A DNA stretch of 5,640 nt. Origin: an uncultured Bacteroidota bacterium (lineage in GTDB: Bacteria > Bacteroidota > Bacteroidia > Chitinophagales > Chitinophagaceae). Shown here piece by piece: positions 1-5,640 of this stretch (position 1 is its first letter; each line of letters opens with the position of its first letter). Below the pieces are notes generated by a model. That model saw only the letters and a program-made list of their open reading frames with translations. It had not been told where the DNA came from and did no database searches. The translations under genes were made by a program, and so were the position numbers. The stretch lies in assembly GCA_903881265.1 (NCBI GenBank), contig CAIRSV010000325.1, positions 1 through 5,640 of the forward strand, written 5' to 3'.

Positions 1-633
1 ACAGAGAAAGCCAATTATATTCTTTCGAAAAATATTGTCAAGGCTAAAGTAGCTGGTGCGGCACATTATTTCATCACCTCCTTTTTTCATCCACCTATTA
101 AAAAACCAAACACATCTTACGTTGCACCAATTATCAGAGATGAAATATTAAACGCGAAACCCAGTATCAAAAATCATATTGTTGTTTATCAAACTTCGAC
201 ATCGCAAAAAGACTTAATACCAGCGTTGCAGTCACTTCCTAATGAACAGTTTATTGTCTATGGTTTCAATCGCGAAGAAGTACATGGCAATGTGGTATTA
301 AAATCATTTTCTGAAAACGAATTTATTCACTATTTCGCCTCAGCTAAAGCCGTGATTGCCAATGGTGGTTTTTCATTTATAAGTGAAGCCGTATTTTTAC
401 ACAAGCCAGTGTGTTGCGTGCCGATTCAACATCAATTCGAACAGTTTGTCAATGCGGCTTATGTTCAGCAATTAGGTTACGGTCGACATTTCAATCAATT
501 CAGCAGCGATCATATCAAGGCGTTCTTATACGACTTGCCCTTGTTTACATCAAAGCTCACATCATTCAAACACGATGCTAATAAGACCTTGTTTGATGCC
601 TTGGATGTGATGTGTCAATCAACACGAACGTAG
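1..633 (+). CDS. GT-B glycosyltransferase, MJ1255/VC2487-like, 5'-partial
   Basis: The frame is open from base 1 to TAG at 631-633, so the window holds the last 210 residues of a protein that begins upstream; proteins of this group usually have roughly 330-370 residues. The visible part contains the C-terminal nucleotide-sugar-binding domain of a GT-B fold: a beta-strand segment IVVYQTS near residues 60-66, a second Rossmann strand FIVYGFN near 83-89, and the donor-site signature NGGFSFISEA at 121-130, followed by KP...VPI, the QFEQ motif at 145-148, NAA and LGYG. GG followed by a conserved Glu (E129) is typical of MurG-like and MJ1255/VC2487-like enzymes, which transfer sugars from nucleotide donors. 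The acceptor cannot be inferred because the N-terminal domain is missing. TTG at 226 is an internal codon, not the start. The gene converges on the T9SS protein gene, leaving 11 bases. The family call is from motif recall, so the subfamily is less certain than the fold. Confidence 0.82.
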   Translation, partial: TEKANYILSKNIVKAKVAGAAHYFITSFFHPPIKKPNTSYVAPIIRDEILNAKPSIKNHIVVYQTSTSQKDLIPALQSLPNEQFIVYGFNREEVHGNVVLKSFSENEFIHYFASAKAVIANGGFSFISEAVFLHKPVCCVPIQHQFEQFVNAAYVQQLGYGRHFNQFSSDHIKAFLYDLPLFTSKLTSFKHDANKTLFDALDVMCQSTRT

Positions 634-644
634 TAAGCTACTTT

Positions 645-3305
645 TTATTGAAGAATGATTTTACGGATAGTTTGCTGACCTTGCTTATCTGTCAGCTTGA
701 TGATATACAAGCCCGTATGATTCAACGTAACTGCTGTGTTTGTGCATTGATTTTTTTCAAAGACAGTTTGTCCGTTTATATCTGTGATGCTGATATTAAC
801 GGGTATCTCTGATTCAATGAAAAAATCAGCATATGTAGGATTGGGGTAAATTCGAATCGAATTTGTTGTCAGCGTTCGTGTCAATGAAATGATTTCTGAA
901 TGCCAAATTTTACCATCGATATCAACCTGTTCCAACCGATAGAAAGAGAATCCGTTTATCTGATTCTGATTTGTGAAGGTGTAGTTTAATGGTATACTGC
1001 TGTTACCGTCTTTCGCTTTGCTGTTTACTATTCCGATATTCTCAAAGTGGATGCCATCCTGACTGTACTGAACATTGAAATATGCATTATTGAATTCATT
1101 AAGTGTTTTCCAATTTAGGATATCAGTATTGTTTGTTGGTATTCCTTTGAAATCAACGAGTTGAACAGGAAGCGCTGCGTTGTTTGTATTTTTTGAATGA
1201 AGATAAAACGAGGAGAAACTTGTAACCGGAAAGCAGACTTCTTTATCACCTCCAAATAAATTATTGATAGTCATAATACTATTGGGAATTTCAGTGACTG
1301 CGCCACCGCCGCCAAGAACACCATTGCCACTAACTTTTGTAATGCTGATATCTGTATTAATCGTGATGCCTGCCGCTGCAAGATCAGCTGAGGTATAATA
1401 TAAGCAAATGGTTGCCGGGCTAATTGGTTGATTGGTTGGTGTGATACTATACACTCTGTTCGCATATGGTTCGCCATTCCAGGAAGGACTGCCTGTTAAG
1501 AAACTAATACAGGCATCGGTAGCACCCAGGCCGTTTGATGCAATACTCGCGATTAATTCGCAGGATGAATTTGCATATGAATTCGTGCCGCTTACTTGCG
1601 TCAATGTTTGGCAAAGAGAGGAAGCGCCAGGCATAACAATATTAGAAGAATTAACCGGTGTGACTGTAATAGACGATGCAGAGGATGTGCCAGTGCAACC
1701 ATTTCCATTCGTATACGAATATGTGTATGAAGTGGACGGACCTGTATATGGATTCGGCACACTATAAATGCCTCCAGCAGGGTTGCCGACTAATGGGATT
1801 GCACTTCCTTGACAACCACTTACATTAGCAGATGTCACTGTGATTGGAGCGGGTTGAGTAAGTGTAACCAGTGTTGTCAACGAACAGCTATTTGCATCAA
1901 CAACTGATATTGTATAATTCTGTGCAGTCAGCGTATTGAAGGTACCTGTAACACTGGTCTGTGGTCCTAATGGTGCAATACTATAGAATTTTGTTCCAGT
2001 ACCACCGTTGGCCAATATCTGCACAGAACCTGTTCCGCCATTGCATACTGGGTTGGTCAATGATGGTGCATTAAATGCAATCGCAGTTGGCGAAGTGATT
2101 GCGAACGTTGTTGTTTTAGAGCAGCTATTCGCATCAGTAGCTGTAACTGTATAGATTTGCCCGCTCAGACCTATAAAATTTCCGGTGGTATTTGTTTGTG
2201 GTCCAAGTGGATTGATTGTGTAGGTGATGGTGCCACTTCCTCCACTAGCCGGTTTGGAAGCACTTCCTGTTCCACCATTACAAAGAGGTGGATTGATAGT
2301 TCCTGCTGAAAAAATGATCATCGATGGTTGAGACATTGCAACAATGCTTGTTTTCGTGCAGCTGTTTGCATCACTCACAGTAACTGTATATGTTTGACTT
2401 GTCAGTGAAGTAAAATTCCCTGTGGTATTGGATTGTGGGCCTAATGGATTAATTGTGTAGGTTTTAGTTCCGGTGCCGCCTGTAGCGAGTATAGTTAAAC
2501 TACCTGTGCCACCATTGCATAGTGGAGTAGTGATAGTTGGTGAATTCAAGGTCAATATAGTCGGTTGACTGATTGTTACTGTGGTTGTGGCAGTTGCATT
2601 GACTGCATCCTTTATTGTGACCGTGTAGGTGCCTGCCATATTACCAGCGAAGGTATTTATTGTTTGAAATGTGCCAGTGTTTAATGCATATTGGTAAGGA
2701 CTAGTTCCATTTGTTCCACTAGCTGTTATTGTTGATGTACCACCATTACATGCAATCATTGAAGCAGTCGCTGAAACTGCTAATGGGGGGCCGACAAGCG
2801 TTGTTGTATATGTATTCCATTTGTCCAAACTATTCGGACTTCCATCACCGTTTGTCGCATTTCCTGCTACGCGAAATGTGACCGTAGCGCTTCCGCTTGC
2901 CGGGGAAGTCCAGTTGAATGTCCAAGAAGCGGTACCAGTAGGAGCCGCTTTCGGAGTAGAATGTCTGATTTCAGTAACTCCGTTTAATGCAGTGCCAGTG
3001 ATGGCTGTAAATGATCCTGCGGTGGCTGTCATGTCAAACCCATCTCGTAAGCCAAGTGCACCAGGCGTGATGCTCGTGTTACTGATCGTTAACGTAATAG
3101 AATATACGGTATTGTTCTGATACCCACCTGCCGGCAATCCTGTAAGGCTGATAACAGTGGTTGTTGCAGCTGCTGTGCCGTGGCAACTACCACCGCCGCA
3201 CCCAACTATACTTTTACCTGTAACACCTCCACTCGAGGAAGTTAACGTTGTATAAGCAACAAAAGCCAACAATGGAGCCAATAAGATAATGTATTTGTTC
3301 TTCAT
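645..3305 (-). CDS. T9SS-secreted modular protein with choice-of-anchor V domain and SprB repeats
   Basis: Predicted exported surface or extracellular protein of 886 residues. It starts at ATG 3305-3303, directly before a signal peptide (Lys2 and Lys4, then a hydrophobic stretch to about residue 18; cleavage somewhere in 17-25). Domains in order: a CX4CH motif at C36-C41-H42; a Reelin-like choice-of-anchor V domain at about 50-172, with the SWTFNWTSPASG...VTFRVAGNATNGDG pattern; four SprB repeats at about 174-488; an Ig-like stretch at 489-550; a Cys-containing pre-CTD module at about 553-705; an LPVQLVDFKG...NWKTLNEFNNAYFNVQYSQDG module at 712-810, fibronectin-III-like and common before T9SS tails; and a type A sorting domain at about 813-886 (IYPNPT, then TGLYIIKLTDKQGQ and a final KIILQ). 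Family knowledge says the tail is recognised in the periplasm, exported by T9SS and usually removed. No catalytic domain is visible, so binding, adhesion or a structural role is inferred. No Shine-Dalgarno sequence precedes the start. Confidence 0.93.
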   Translation of the reverse strand: MKNKYIILLAPLLAFVAYTTLTSSSGGVTGKSIVGCGGGSCHGTAAATTTVISLTGLPAGGYQNNTVYSITLTISNTSITPGALGLRDGFDMTATAGSFTAITGTALNGVTEIRHSTPKAAPTGTASWTFNWTSPASGSATVTFRVAGNATNGDGSPNSLDKWNTYTTTLVGPPLAVSATASMIACNGGTSTITASGTNGTSPYQYALNTGTFQTINTFAGNMAGTYTVTIKDAVNATATTTVTISQPTILTLNSPTITTPLCNGGTGSLTILATGGTGTKTYTINPLGPQSNTTGNFTSLTSQTYTVTVSDANSCTKTSIVAMSQPSMIIFSAGTINPPLCNGGTGSASKPASGGSGTITYTINPLGPQTNTTGNFIGLSGQIYTVTATDANSCSKTTTFAITSPTAIAFNAPSLTNPVCNGGTGSVQILANGGTGTKFYSIAPLGPQTSVTGTFNTLTAQNYTISVVDANSCSLTTLVTLTQPAPITVTSANVSGCQGSAIPLVGNPAGGIYSVPNPYTGPSTSYTYSYTNGNGCTGTSSASSITVTPVNSSNIVMPGASSLCQTLTQVSGTNSYANSSCELIASIASNGLGATDACISFLTGSPSWNGEPYANRVYSITPTNQPISPATICLYYTSADLAAAGITINTDISITKVSGNGVLGGGGAVTEIPNSIMTINNLFGGDKEVCFPVTSFSSFYLHSKNTNNAALPVQLVDFKGIPTNNTDILNWKTLNEFNNAYFNVQYSQDGIHFENIGIVNSKAKDGNSSIPLNYTFTNQNQINGFSFYRLEQVDIDGKIWHSEIISLTRTLTTNSIRIYPNPTYADFFIESEIPVNISITDINGQTVFEKNQCTNTAVTLNHTGLYIIKLTDKQGQQTIRKIILQ
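1842..2786 (-). repeat. Four tandem SprB-type repeats inside the T9SS protein
   Basis: The repeats cover about residues 174-250, 251-329, 330-408 and 409-488. Their CNGGT cores start at Cys186, Cys263, Cys342 and Cys421, a period of 77-79 residues. Each unit follows the SprB pattern CNGGTGS...GGTG...Y.I...G....F..L....YTV.V.DA, named after the Flavobacterium gliding adhesin SprB. Units 2 and 3 are the most alike, sharing TYTINPLGPQ and NTTGNF, and this is also visible in DNA as near-identical stretches around 2190-2225 and 2430-2462. Unit 4 keeps PLGPQ and TGTF. Unit 1 is divergent and has lost the second cysteine: DAVNAT replaces DANSC. Units 2-4 each carry a Cys pair (263/316, 342/395, 421/474) that could form one disulfide per repeat outside the cell. 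Boundaries are approximate. Confidence 0.88.
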
Positions 3306-3732
3306 GATGTATGTATTTGAGGGTTGTTTGTCTTTTCAGTAAATGCTGTCAAGCCAGATAGTAACAGCATTGCGTTGATGTGAATAGTAAGTTTTTTAAA
3401 AAGCATGTTTTAGTAATGATAAAAGAGTGTCGCGTTGTGACAGCACCTTTCAACTGAATACGCTCCCTCGATTTCGTTTCTTTCAAAAGTAAGCCTGAAG
3501 CACGGAAATAAAGTGAGAAGAGATGAAACAAGTAAAAAGGTTTTCGTTTTAAAATGCAATAGCTGAGTGAAACGAATATAGCCAATAATTTACATGTTCA
3601 AAAAATAATCGTGTTATTTGAAAAAAATGGTTGGGAAAAATTTCACCAAACAGGTTGATACTATATTAGGAATGGATTTAATAAATAAAGCCTTGCCAAT
3701 GTATTTCAGAGAAGATGTTGAATGAGACTGAT

Positions 3733-3747
3733 ATCAATCAGATTGAT
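3733..3747. promoter_or_regulatory. Perfect 15-bp palindrome, possible operator
   Basis: The sequence is ATCAATC, a central A, then GATTGAT: two perfect 7-base half-sites around a single central base. A one-base centre cannot form an RNA hairpin loop without opening the inner pairs, so a dimeric DNA-binding protein is a likelier reader than an RNA structure. It lies about 170 bases upstream of the possible tcdA promoter and about 430 bases upstream of the T9SS gene start. The binding protein is unknown, and in an AT-rich spacer such a palindrome may also arise by chance. Confidence 0.25.
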
Positions 3748-3906
3748 GGATCATACTTGGTTTTATAGTACTCGAACGCTGGATGACAGCAGAATTTTTA
3801 GGAAATGAAAGAATAAAAAAAGATCTCGTGATATGTAACCTATCAAACAGACACAGTTTACACGGATTAATCACAGGTGAATGCTTTACAAAATGGTTTT
3901 CTTCTT

Positions 3907-3914
3907 TACATTTG
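3907..3914 (+). promoter_or_regulatory. Candidate Bacteroidota -7 promoter element of tcdA
   Basis: TACATTTG is an exact match to the Bacteroidota -7 consensus TAnnTTTG. The -33 TTTG partner is poor: only TTTA is found at 3885-3888, 18 bases upstream. If used, transcription would begin around 3918-3921, at or just before the preferred ATG at 3920, giving a leaderless or nearly leaderless mRNA. The element lies inside the extra 13 codons that an upstream start at 3881 would add. A chance match in this AT-rich spacer is quite possible. Confidence 0.3.
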
Positions 3915-3919
3915 CGACT

Positions 3920-4714
3920 ATGTTTACAACTCCAAAATGGCTCGAACGCACCGAATTGCTGGTCAAAAAAGAACCGTTAGAAAAATTAAACAATACCAAT
4001 GTACTGCTTGTCGGATTGGGCGGAGTAGGTAGTTTCGCTGCCGAATTTCTCGTTCGGGCTGGTATTGGCAAATTGACCATTGTTGATGGCGATATTGTGG
4101 ATATCACAAACATCAACAGGCAACTTCCTGCACTGACAAGTTCTGTGGGTGAAAGTAAAGCCGAATATATGAAAGCGCGCTTGCTCGATATCAATCCGAA
4201 TTTAGAACTAGTAGCGATTAATCAATTTCTCAATCCAGATGAAACAACAGATTTGGTGAATCAATACGACTACGATTATGTGATGGATTGCATTGATTCT
4301 ATCACGCCAAAAGTATACTTGATTAAAGCTGCCAAAAATAAAGGATGTAAAATCATCAGTAGCATGGGTGCGGGAGGCAAAATCGATTCAATGAAGTTGA
4401 AATATGCTGATATTTCTCGAACGCACATGTGCCCATTTGCGTATTATATCCGCAAAAGGCTTCGTAAAGAAGAAATTTATTCAGGTGTGATGACAGTGTT
4501 TTCAGAAGAACAACCGAATAGCGAATCCATCAAGCTGACAGACGGTTCAAATTTCAAGACGTCATTTTATGGCACCATTTCGTATATCCCTGCGTTGTTT
4601 GGATTGCATATGGCATCTTGGGTTGTGCGTGATGTAAGCGGCACCTTTGAACTTACGCCATTGTGTATCCCACGAAATGAGAAGAGGATGAGACGCAATA
4701 GCAATAATGCGTAA
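3920..4714 (+). CDS. tcdA: tRNA threonylcarbamoyladenosine dehydratase (TcdA/CsdL)
   Basis: Cytosolic E1-like (ThiF/MoeB superfamily) enzyme that uses ATP to activate the carboxylate of t6A at position 37 of ANN-decoding tRNAs and cyclise it to ct6A, tuning decoding. From the preferred start it has 264 residues, close to E. coli TcdA (about 268). Visible motifs: WLERTELL at about 7-14, typical of the family's N-terminus; the nucleotide-binding loop GLGGVG at 32-37; DGD at 56-58 with NINRQLPAL at 64-72; DCIDS at 123-127; SSMGAGGKID at 147-156; and RKRLRKE. The MGAGGK segment and lack of MoeB-type zinc cysteines favour TcdA over MoeB or ThiF. The frame also allows ATG at 3881 and 3893; the added residues are hydrophobic and unlike the family, so 3920 is chosen. 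An AGGTGA abutting the 3881 ATG is too close to act as a Shine-Dalgarno. The gene stands alone and converges on rpmE2. Confidence 0.92.
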   Translation: MFTTPKWLERTELLVKKEPLEKLNNTNVLLVGLGGVGSFAAEFLVRAGIGKLTIVDGDIVDITNINRQLPALTSSVGESKAEYMKARLLDINPNLELVAINQFLNPDETTDLVNQYDYDYVMDCIDSITPKVYLIKAAKNKGCKIISSMGAGGKIDSMKLKYADISRTHMCPFAYYIRKRLRKEEIYSGVMTVFSEEQPNSESIKLTDGSNFKTSFYGTISYIPALFGLHMASWVVRDVSGTFELTPLCIPRNEKRMRRNSNNA

Positions 4715-4801
4715 ATAAATTCATCCTTTCTTTTAATGCAGCTTCGTATACCCGCCGTCAAACGGATGATTGATGTTGCAATGCGGTTAGCAAAAAGGCA
4801 C

Positions 4802-4828
4802 AAAAAAAAGGAGCCATAAGGCCCCTTT
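4802..4828 (-). terminator. Rho-independent terminator of rpmE2
   Basis: Read on the minus strand, AAAGGGGCC and GGCTCCTTT form a 9-bp stem with one G-U wobble and a TTAT loop, followed by a continuous T run (eight T in total, some in the stem). It starts 17 bases after the rpmE2 stop codon. On the plus strand the wobble becomes an A-C mismatch and no T tract follows, so it acts mainly for rpmE2. No separate good terminator was found for tcdA in 4715-4801. Confidence 0.85.
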
Positions 4829-4845
4829 CATAACGATATTGGAAA

Positions 4846-5103
4846 TTAGATTTCTCTTTTTTTGGCGTAACGCTTGTTGAACTTGTCGATACGACCTGCT
4901 GTATCCAACAATACATTTTTACCTGTATAGAATGGATGTGATGTATTGGAAACCTCCAATTTGATGACTGGATACTCGTTTCCGTCTTCCCACATCATGG
5001 TTTCGCTTGATTTTGCCGTTGAACGCGATAAGAACGCGTTTTCATTACTCATGTCCTTAAAGATGACAAATCGGAATGATTCTGGATGAATGCCTTGTTT
5101 CAT
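4846..5103 (-). CDS. rpmE2: 50S ribosomal protein L31 type B
   Basis: Protein of 85 residues, the usual length for L31 type B, a component of the large ribosomal subunit at the bridge between subunits. It opens with the typical MKQGIHPE and contains FKDMSN, TMMWEDGNEYPVIKLE, S.TSHPFYTGK and a basic FNKRYAKK tail. There is no cysteine at all, so the CxxC zinc site of type A L31 is missing; this is the defining feature of the zinc-independent B form. In bacteria that carry both forms the B form often replaces the A form under zinc shortage, but it can also be the only copy. The start is fixed by the conserved N-terminus at ATG 5103-5101. It follows yajQ on the same strand after 105 bases, with its own promoter and a strong terminator, so it is probably expressed largely alone. 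No Zur-type site was recognised upstream. Confidence 0.96.
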   Translation of the reverse strand: MKQGIHPESFRFVIFKDMSNENAFLSRSTAKSSETMMWEDGNEYPVIKLEVSNTSHPFYTGKNVLLDTAGRIDKFNKRYAKKREI

Positions 5104-5120
5104 ATTCTGTTATTTTTAGT

Positions 5121-5139
5121 GCATGATTGCTAACCATGC
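5121..5139 (-). promoter_or_regulatory. Small hairpin in the rpmE2 leader
   Basis: On the minus strand GCATG and CATGC form a perfect 5-bp stem around a 9-base loop (GTTAGCAAT), ending 17 bases before the rpmE2 ATG. It lies within the roughly 45-50 base leader predicted from the promoter at 5156-5188. L31 mRNAs carry autoregulatory leader structures in several other bacterial groups, so an equivalent here is conceivable, but a 5-bp stem alone is weak evidence. Confidence 0.3.
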
Positions 5140-5155
5140 GGATTTTTAAGAAGCG

Positions 5156-5188
5156 CAAATGTAGGGAAAGATTTTAATTATCAGCAAA
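5156..5188 (-). promoter_or_regulatory. Bacteroidota-type promoter of rpmE2
   Basis: Read on the minus strand, the -33 element TTTG (5188-5185) is followed after 21 bases by TACATTTG (5163-5156), an exact match to the -7 consensus TAnnTTTG. Both parts lie between the yajQ stop and the rpmE2 start. Transcription would start near 5150, about 45-50 bases before the ATG. The same octamer TACATTTG occurs upstream of tcdA. The presence of both elements makes this the best-supported promoter in the window. Confidence 0.6.
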
Positions 5189-5208
5189 AATGAGGAGAAA
5201 AATCTATA

Positions 5209-5640
5209 TTAACTCTTCATATTCACGTATTGCAACGGAATTTTGATGTCTGCAGTGCGGCAAAATTGTATTACTTCCTGCAAATCATCGATTTTTTTGC
5301 CTGTTACGCGTATGATATCATCCATGATAGCAACCTGCACTTTCAAGCCGCTGTCTTTGATTAGTTTCACTATTTTCTTGGCATCATCTTGCGCAATGCC
5401 ATTTTTTACGATGACTTCTTTCTTTACAATTTTTCCTGAAGGGTAGGGCTCTTTGCTTAAATCAAAGGCGTTTCCATCGAGGCCTTGACGCATTGAACGA
5501 CTCAATAAAACATCGCAAATTTGCTCCATTTTCATATCGCTGTCTGACTCTAAATTAATTTTAAAGTCTTTTTTATTGAGTTCAATAGAAACGTGAACAC
5601 CTTTAAAATCAAAGCGATTGGTGATTTCTTTTTTTACGAT
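5209..5640 (-). CDS. yajQ: YajQ-family (DUF520) nucleotide-binding protein, 5'-partial
   Basis: The frame stays open to the window edge, giving 143 C-terminal residues; the family is about 163 long, so about 20 N-terminal residues (normally MPSFDIVS and onward) lie outside. Recognisable family blocks are KKEITNRFDFKG at the N-terminal edge, SIELN, the SRSMRQG/LDGNAFD region, SGK, GIAQDDAKKIVKLIKDS.LKVQ, VRVTGKK-like IRVTGKKIDDLQEVI, and the terminal IPLQYVN. YajQ proteins are small cytosolic two-domain folds that bind nucleotides. A Xanthomonas member is reported as a cyclic-di-GMP effector; whether this one binds that ligand cannot be told from sequence. The ATG at 5535 is internal, since conserved sequence continues upstream of it. 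rpmE2 follows on the same strand. No hairpin terminator was seen just after the stop, so read-through into rpmE2 is possible. Confidence 0.93.
   Translation of the reverse strand: MVKKEITNRFDFKGVHVSIELNKKDFKINLESDSDMKMEQICDVLLSRSMRQGLDGNAFDLSKEPYPSGKIVKKEVIVKNGIAQDDAKKIVKLIKDSGLKVQVAIMDDIIRVTGKKIDDLQEVIQFCRTADIKIPLQYVNMKS

Larger units (their letters stand above)
3306..3919. other. Long divergent intergenic spacer, no convincing gene
   Basis: About 610 bases separate the divergently transcribed T9SS protein gene and tcdA. The short open frames here (minus 3349-3585 and plus 3783-3980) have no recognisable motif, and the second runs into tcdA in another frame. The stretch is AT-rich with several A/T runs. 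It holds a perfect 7-1-7 palindrome at 3733-3747 and a possible tcdA -7 element at 3907-3914. For the minus-strand gene the only exact TAnnTTTG match is TACTTTTG on the minus strand at 3484-3491, about 180 bases upstream of its ATG and without a good -33 partner, so that promoter is unresolved. No tRNA or insertion-sequence ends were seen. A small RNA or a decayed gene cannot be excluded. Confidence 0.6.

Noticed and set aside
612..625. GTGT-CAATCA-ACAC inverted repeat near the end of the glycosyltransferase gene
   Set aside because: A 4-bp stem inside coding sequence, with no T tract on either strand; expected by chance.
630..646. GTAG-TAAG-CTAC hairpin followed by five T between the convergent genes
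   Set aside because: The stem has only 4 bp and contains the stop codon of the glycosyltransferase. This is too weak to call a terminator.
1432..1767. Plus-strand frame of 111 codons opposite the T9SS gene
   Set aside because: It lies wholly antisense to a well-supported coding region with recognisable domains. The same applies to the plus-strand frame at 2821-3120.
3428..3442. TGTC/GACA inverted repeat with a 7-base centre in the spacer
   Set aside because: Only four bases per arm, frequent by chance; no link to a start site.
3349..3585. Minus-strand open frame of 78 codons upstream of the T9SS gene
   Set aside because: No recognisable domain and an irregular composition, with no convincing promoter or start signal. 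It is best explained as a chance frame in an AT-rich spacer, although it does not overlap another gene.
3875..3883. AGGTGA just before the ATG at 3881 as a Shine-Dalgarno for a longer tcdA
   Set aside because: There is no spacing between it and the ATG, and the extra residues do not resemble the family's N-terminus.
3783..3980. Plus-strand open frame of 65 codons before tcdA
   Set aside because: It overlaps the first part of tcdA in another frame, shows no family motif, and tcdA is clearly the real gene there.
4721..4769. TCATCC and GGATGA inverted repeat after tcdA
   Set aside because: The 6-bp arms are 37 bases apart and are not followed by a T run, so this is not a credible tcdA terminator.

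Overview
The window looks like ordinary chromosomal DNA from a member of the Bacteroidota, plausibly near Chitinophagales or Sphingobacteriales. The main evidence is a large secreted protein with SprB-type repeats and a C-terminal type IX secretion (T9SS) sorting domain, a system largely confined to this phylum. Supporting signs are AT-rich sequence, matches to the Bacteroidota -7 promoter element TAnnTTTG, and the lack of usable Shine-Dalgarno sequences. The genus cannot be named from the sequence alone.

Layout, left to right. Bases 1-633 (+) hold the C-terminal two thirds of a GT-B glycosyltransferase resembling the MJ1255/VC2487 group; its start lies outside the window. It converges, with an 11-base gap, on an 886-residue minus-strand gene (645-3305). 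That gene encodes an exported modular protein: signal peptide, a CX4CH motif, a Reelin-like 'choice-of-anchor V' domain, four tandem SprB repeats, an Ig-like stretch, a pre-CTD module and a T9SS type A sorting domain. A spacer of about 610 bases (3306-3919) with no convincing gene follows; it contains a perfect 15-base palindrome. Next is tcdA (+, start preferred at 3920), for the tRNA threonylcarbamoyladenosine dehydratase, which converges on rpmE2 (minus, 4846-5103), for zinc-free ribosomal protein L31 type B. rpmE2 has a recognisable promoter, a small leader hairpin and a strong intrinsic terminator. The window ends inside yajQ (minus, 5209 to beyond 5640), for a DUF520 nucleotide-binding protein.

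The genes do not form one pathway. tcdA and rpmE2 both serve translation, yajQ is a widely conserved small binding protein, and the glycosyltransferase and T9SS protein belong to the cell envelope or surface. Three of the four junctions between genes are convergent or divergent, so most genes are probably transcribed independently. No mobile element, CRISPR array, tRNA or rRNA was seen, and no clearly new multi-gene system. The points most worth a second look are the CX4CH motif in the T9SS protein, the SprB repeat array, a possible leaderless tcdA transcript, and the hairpin in the rpmE2 leader.
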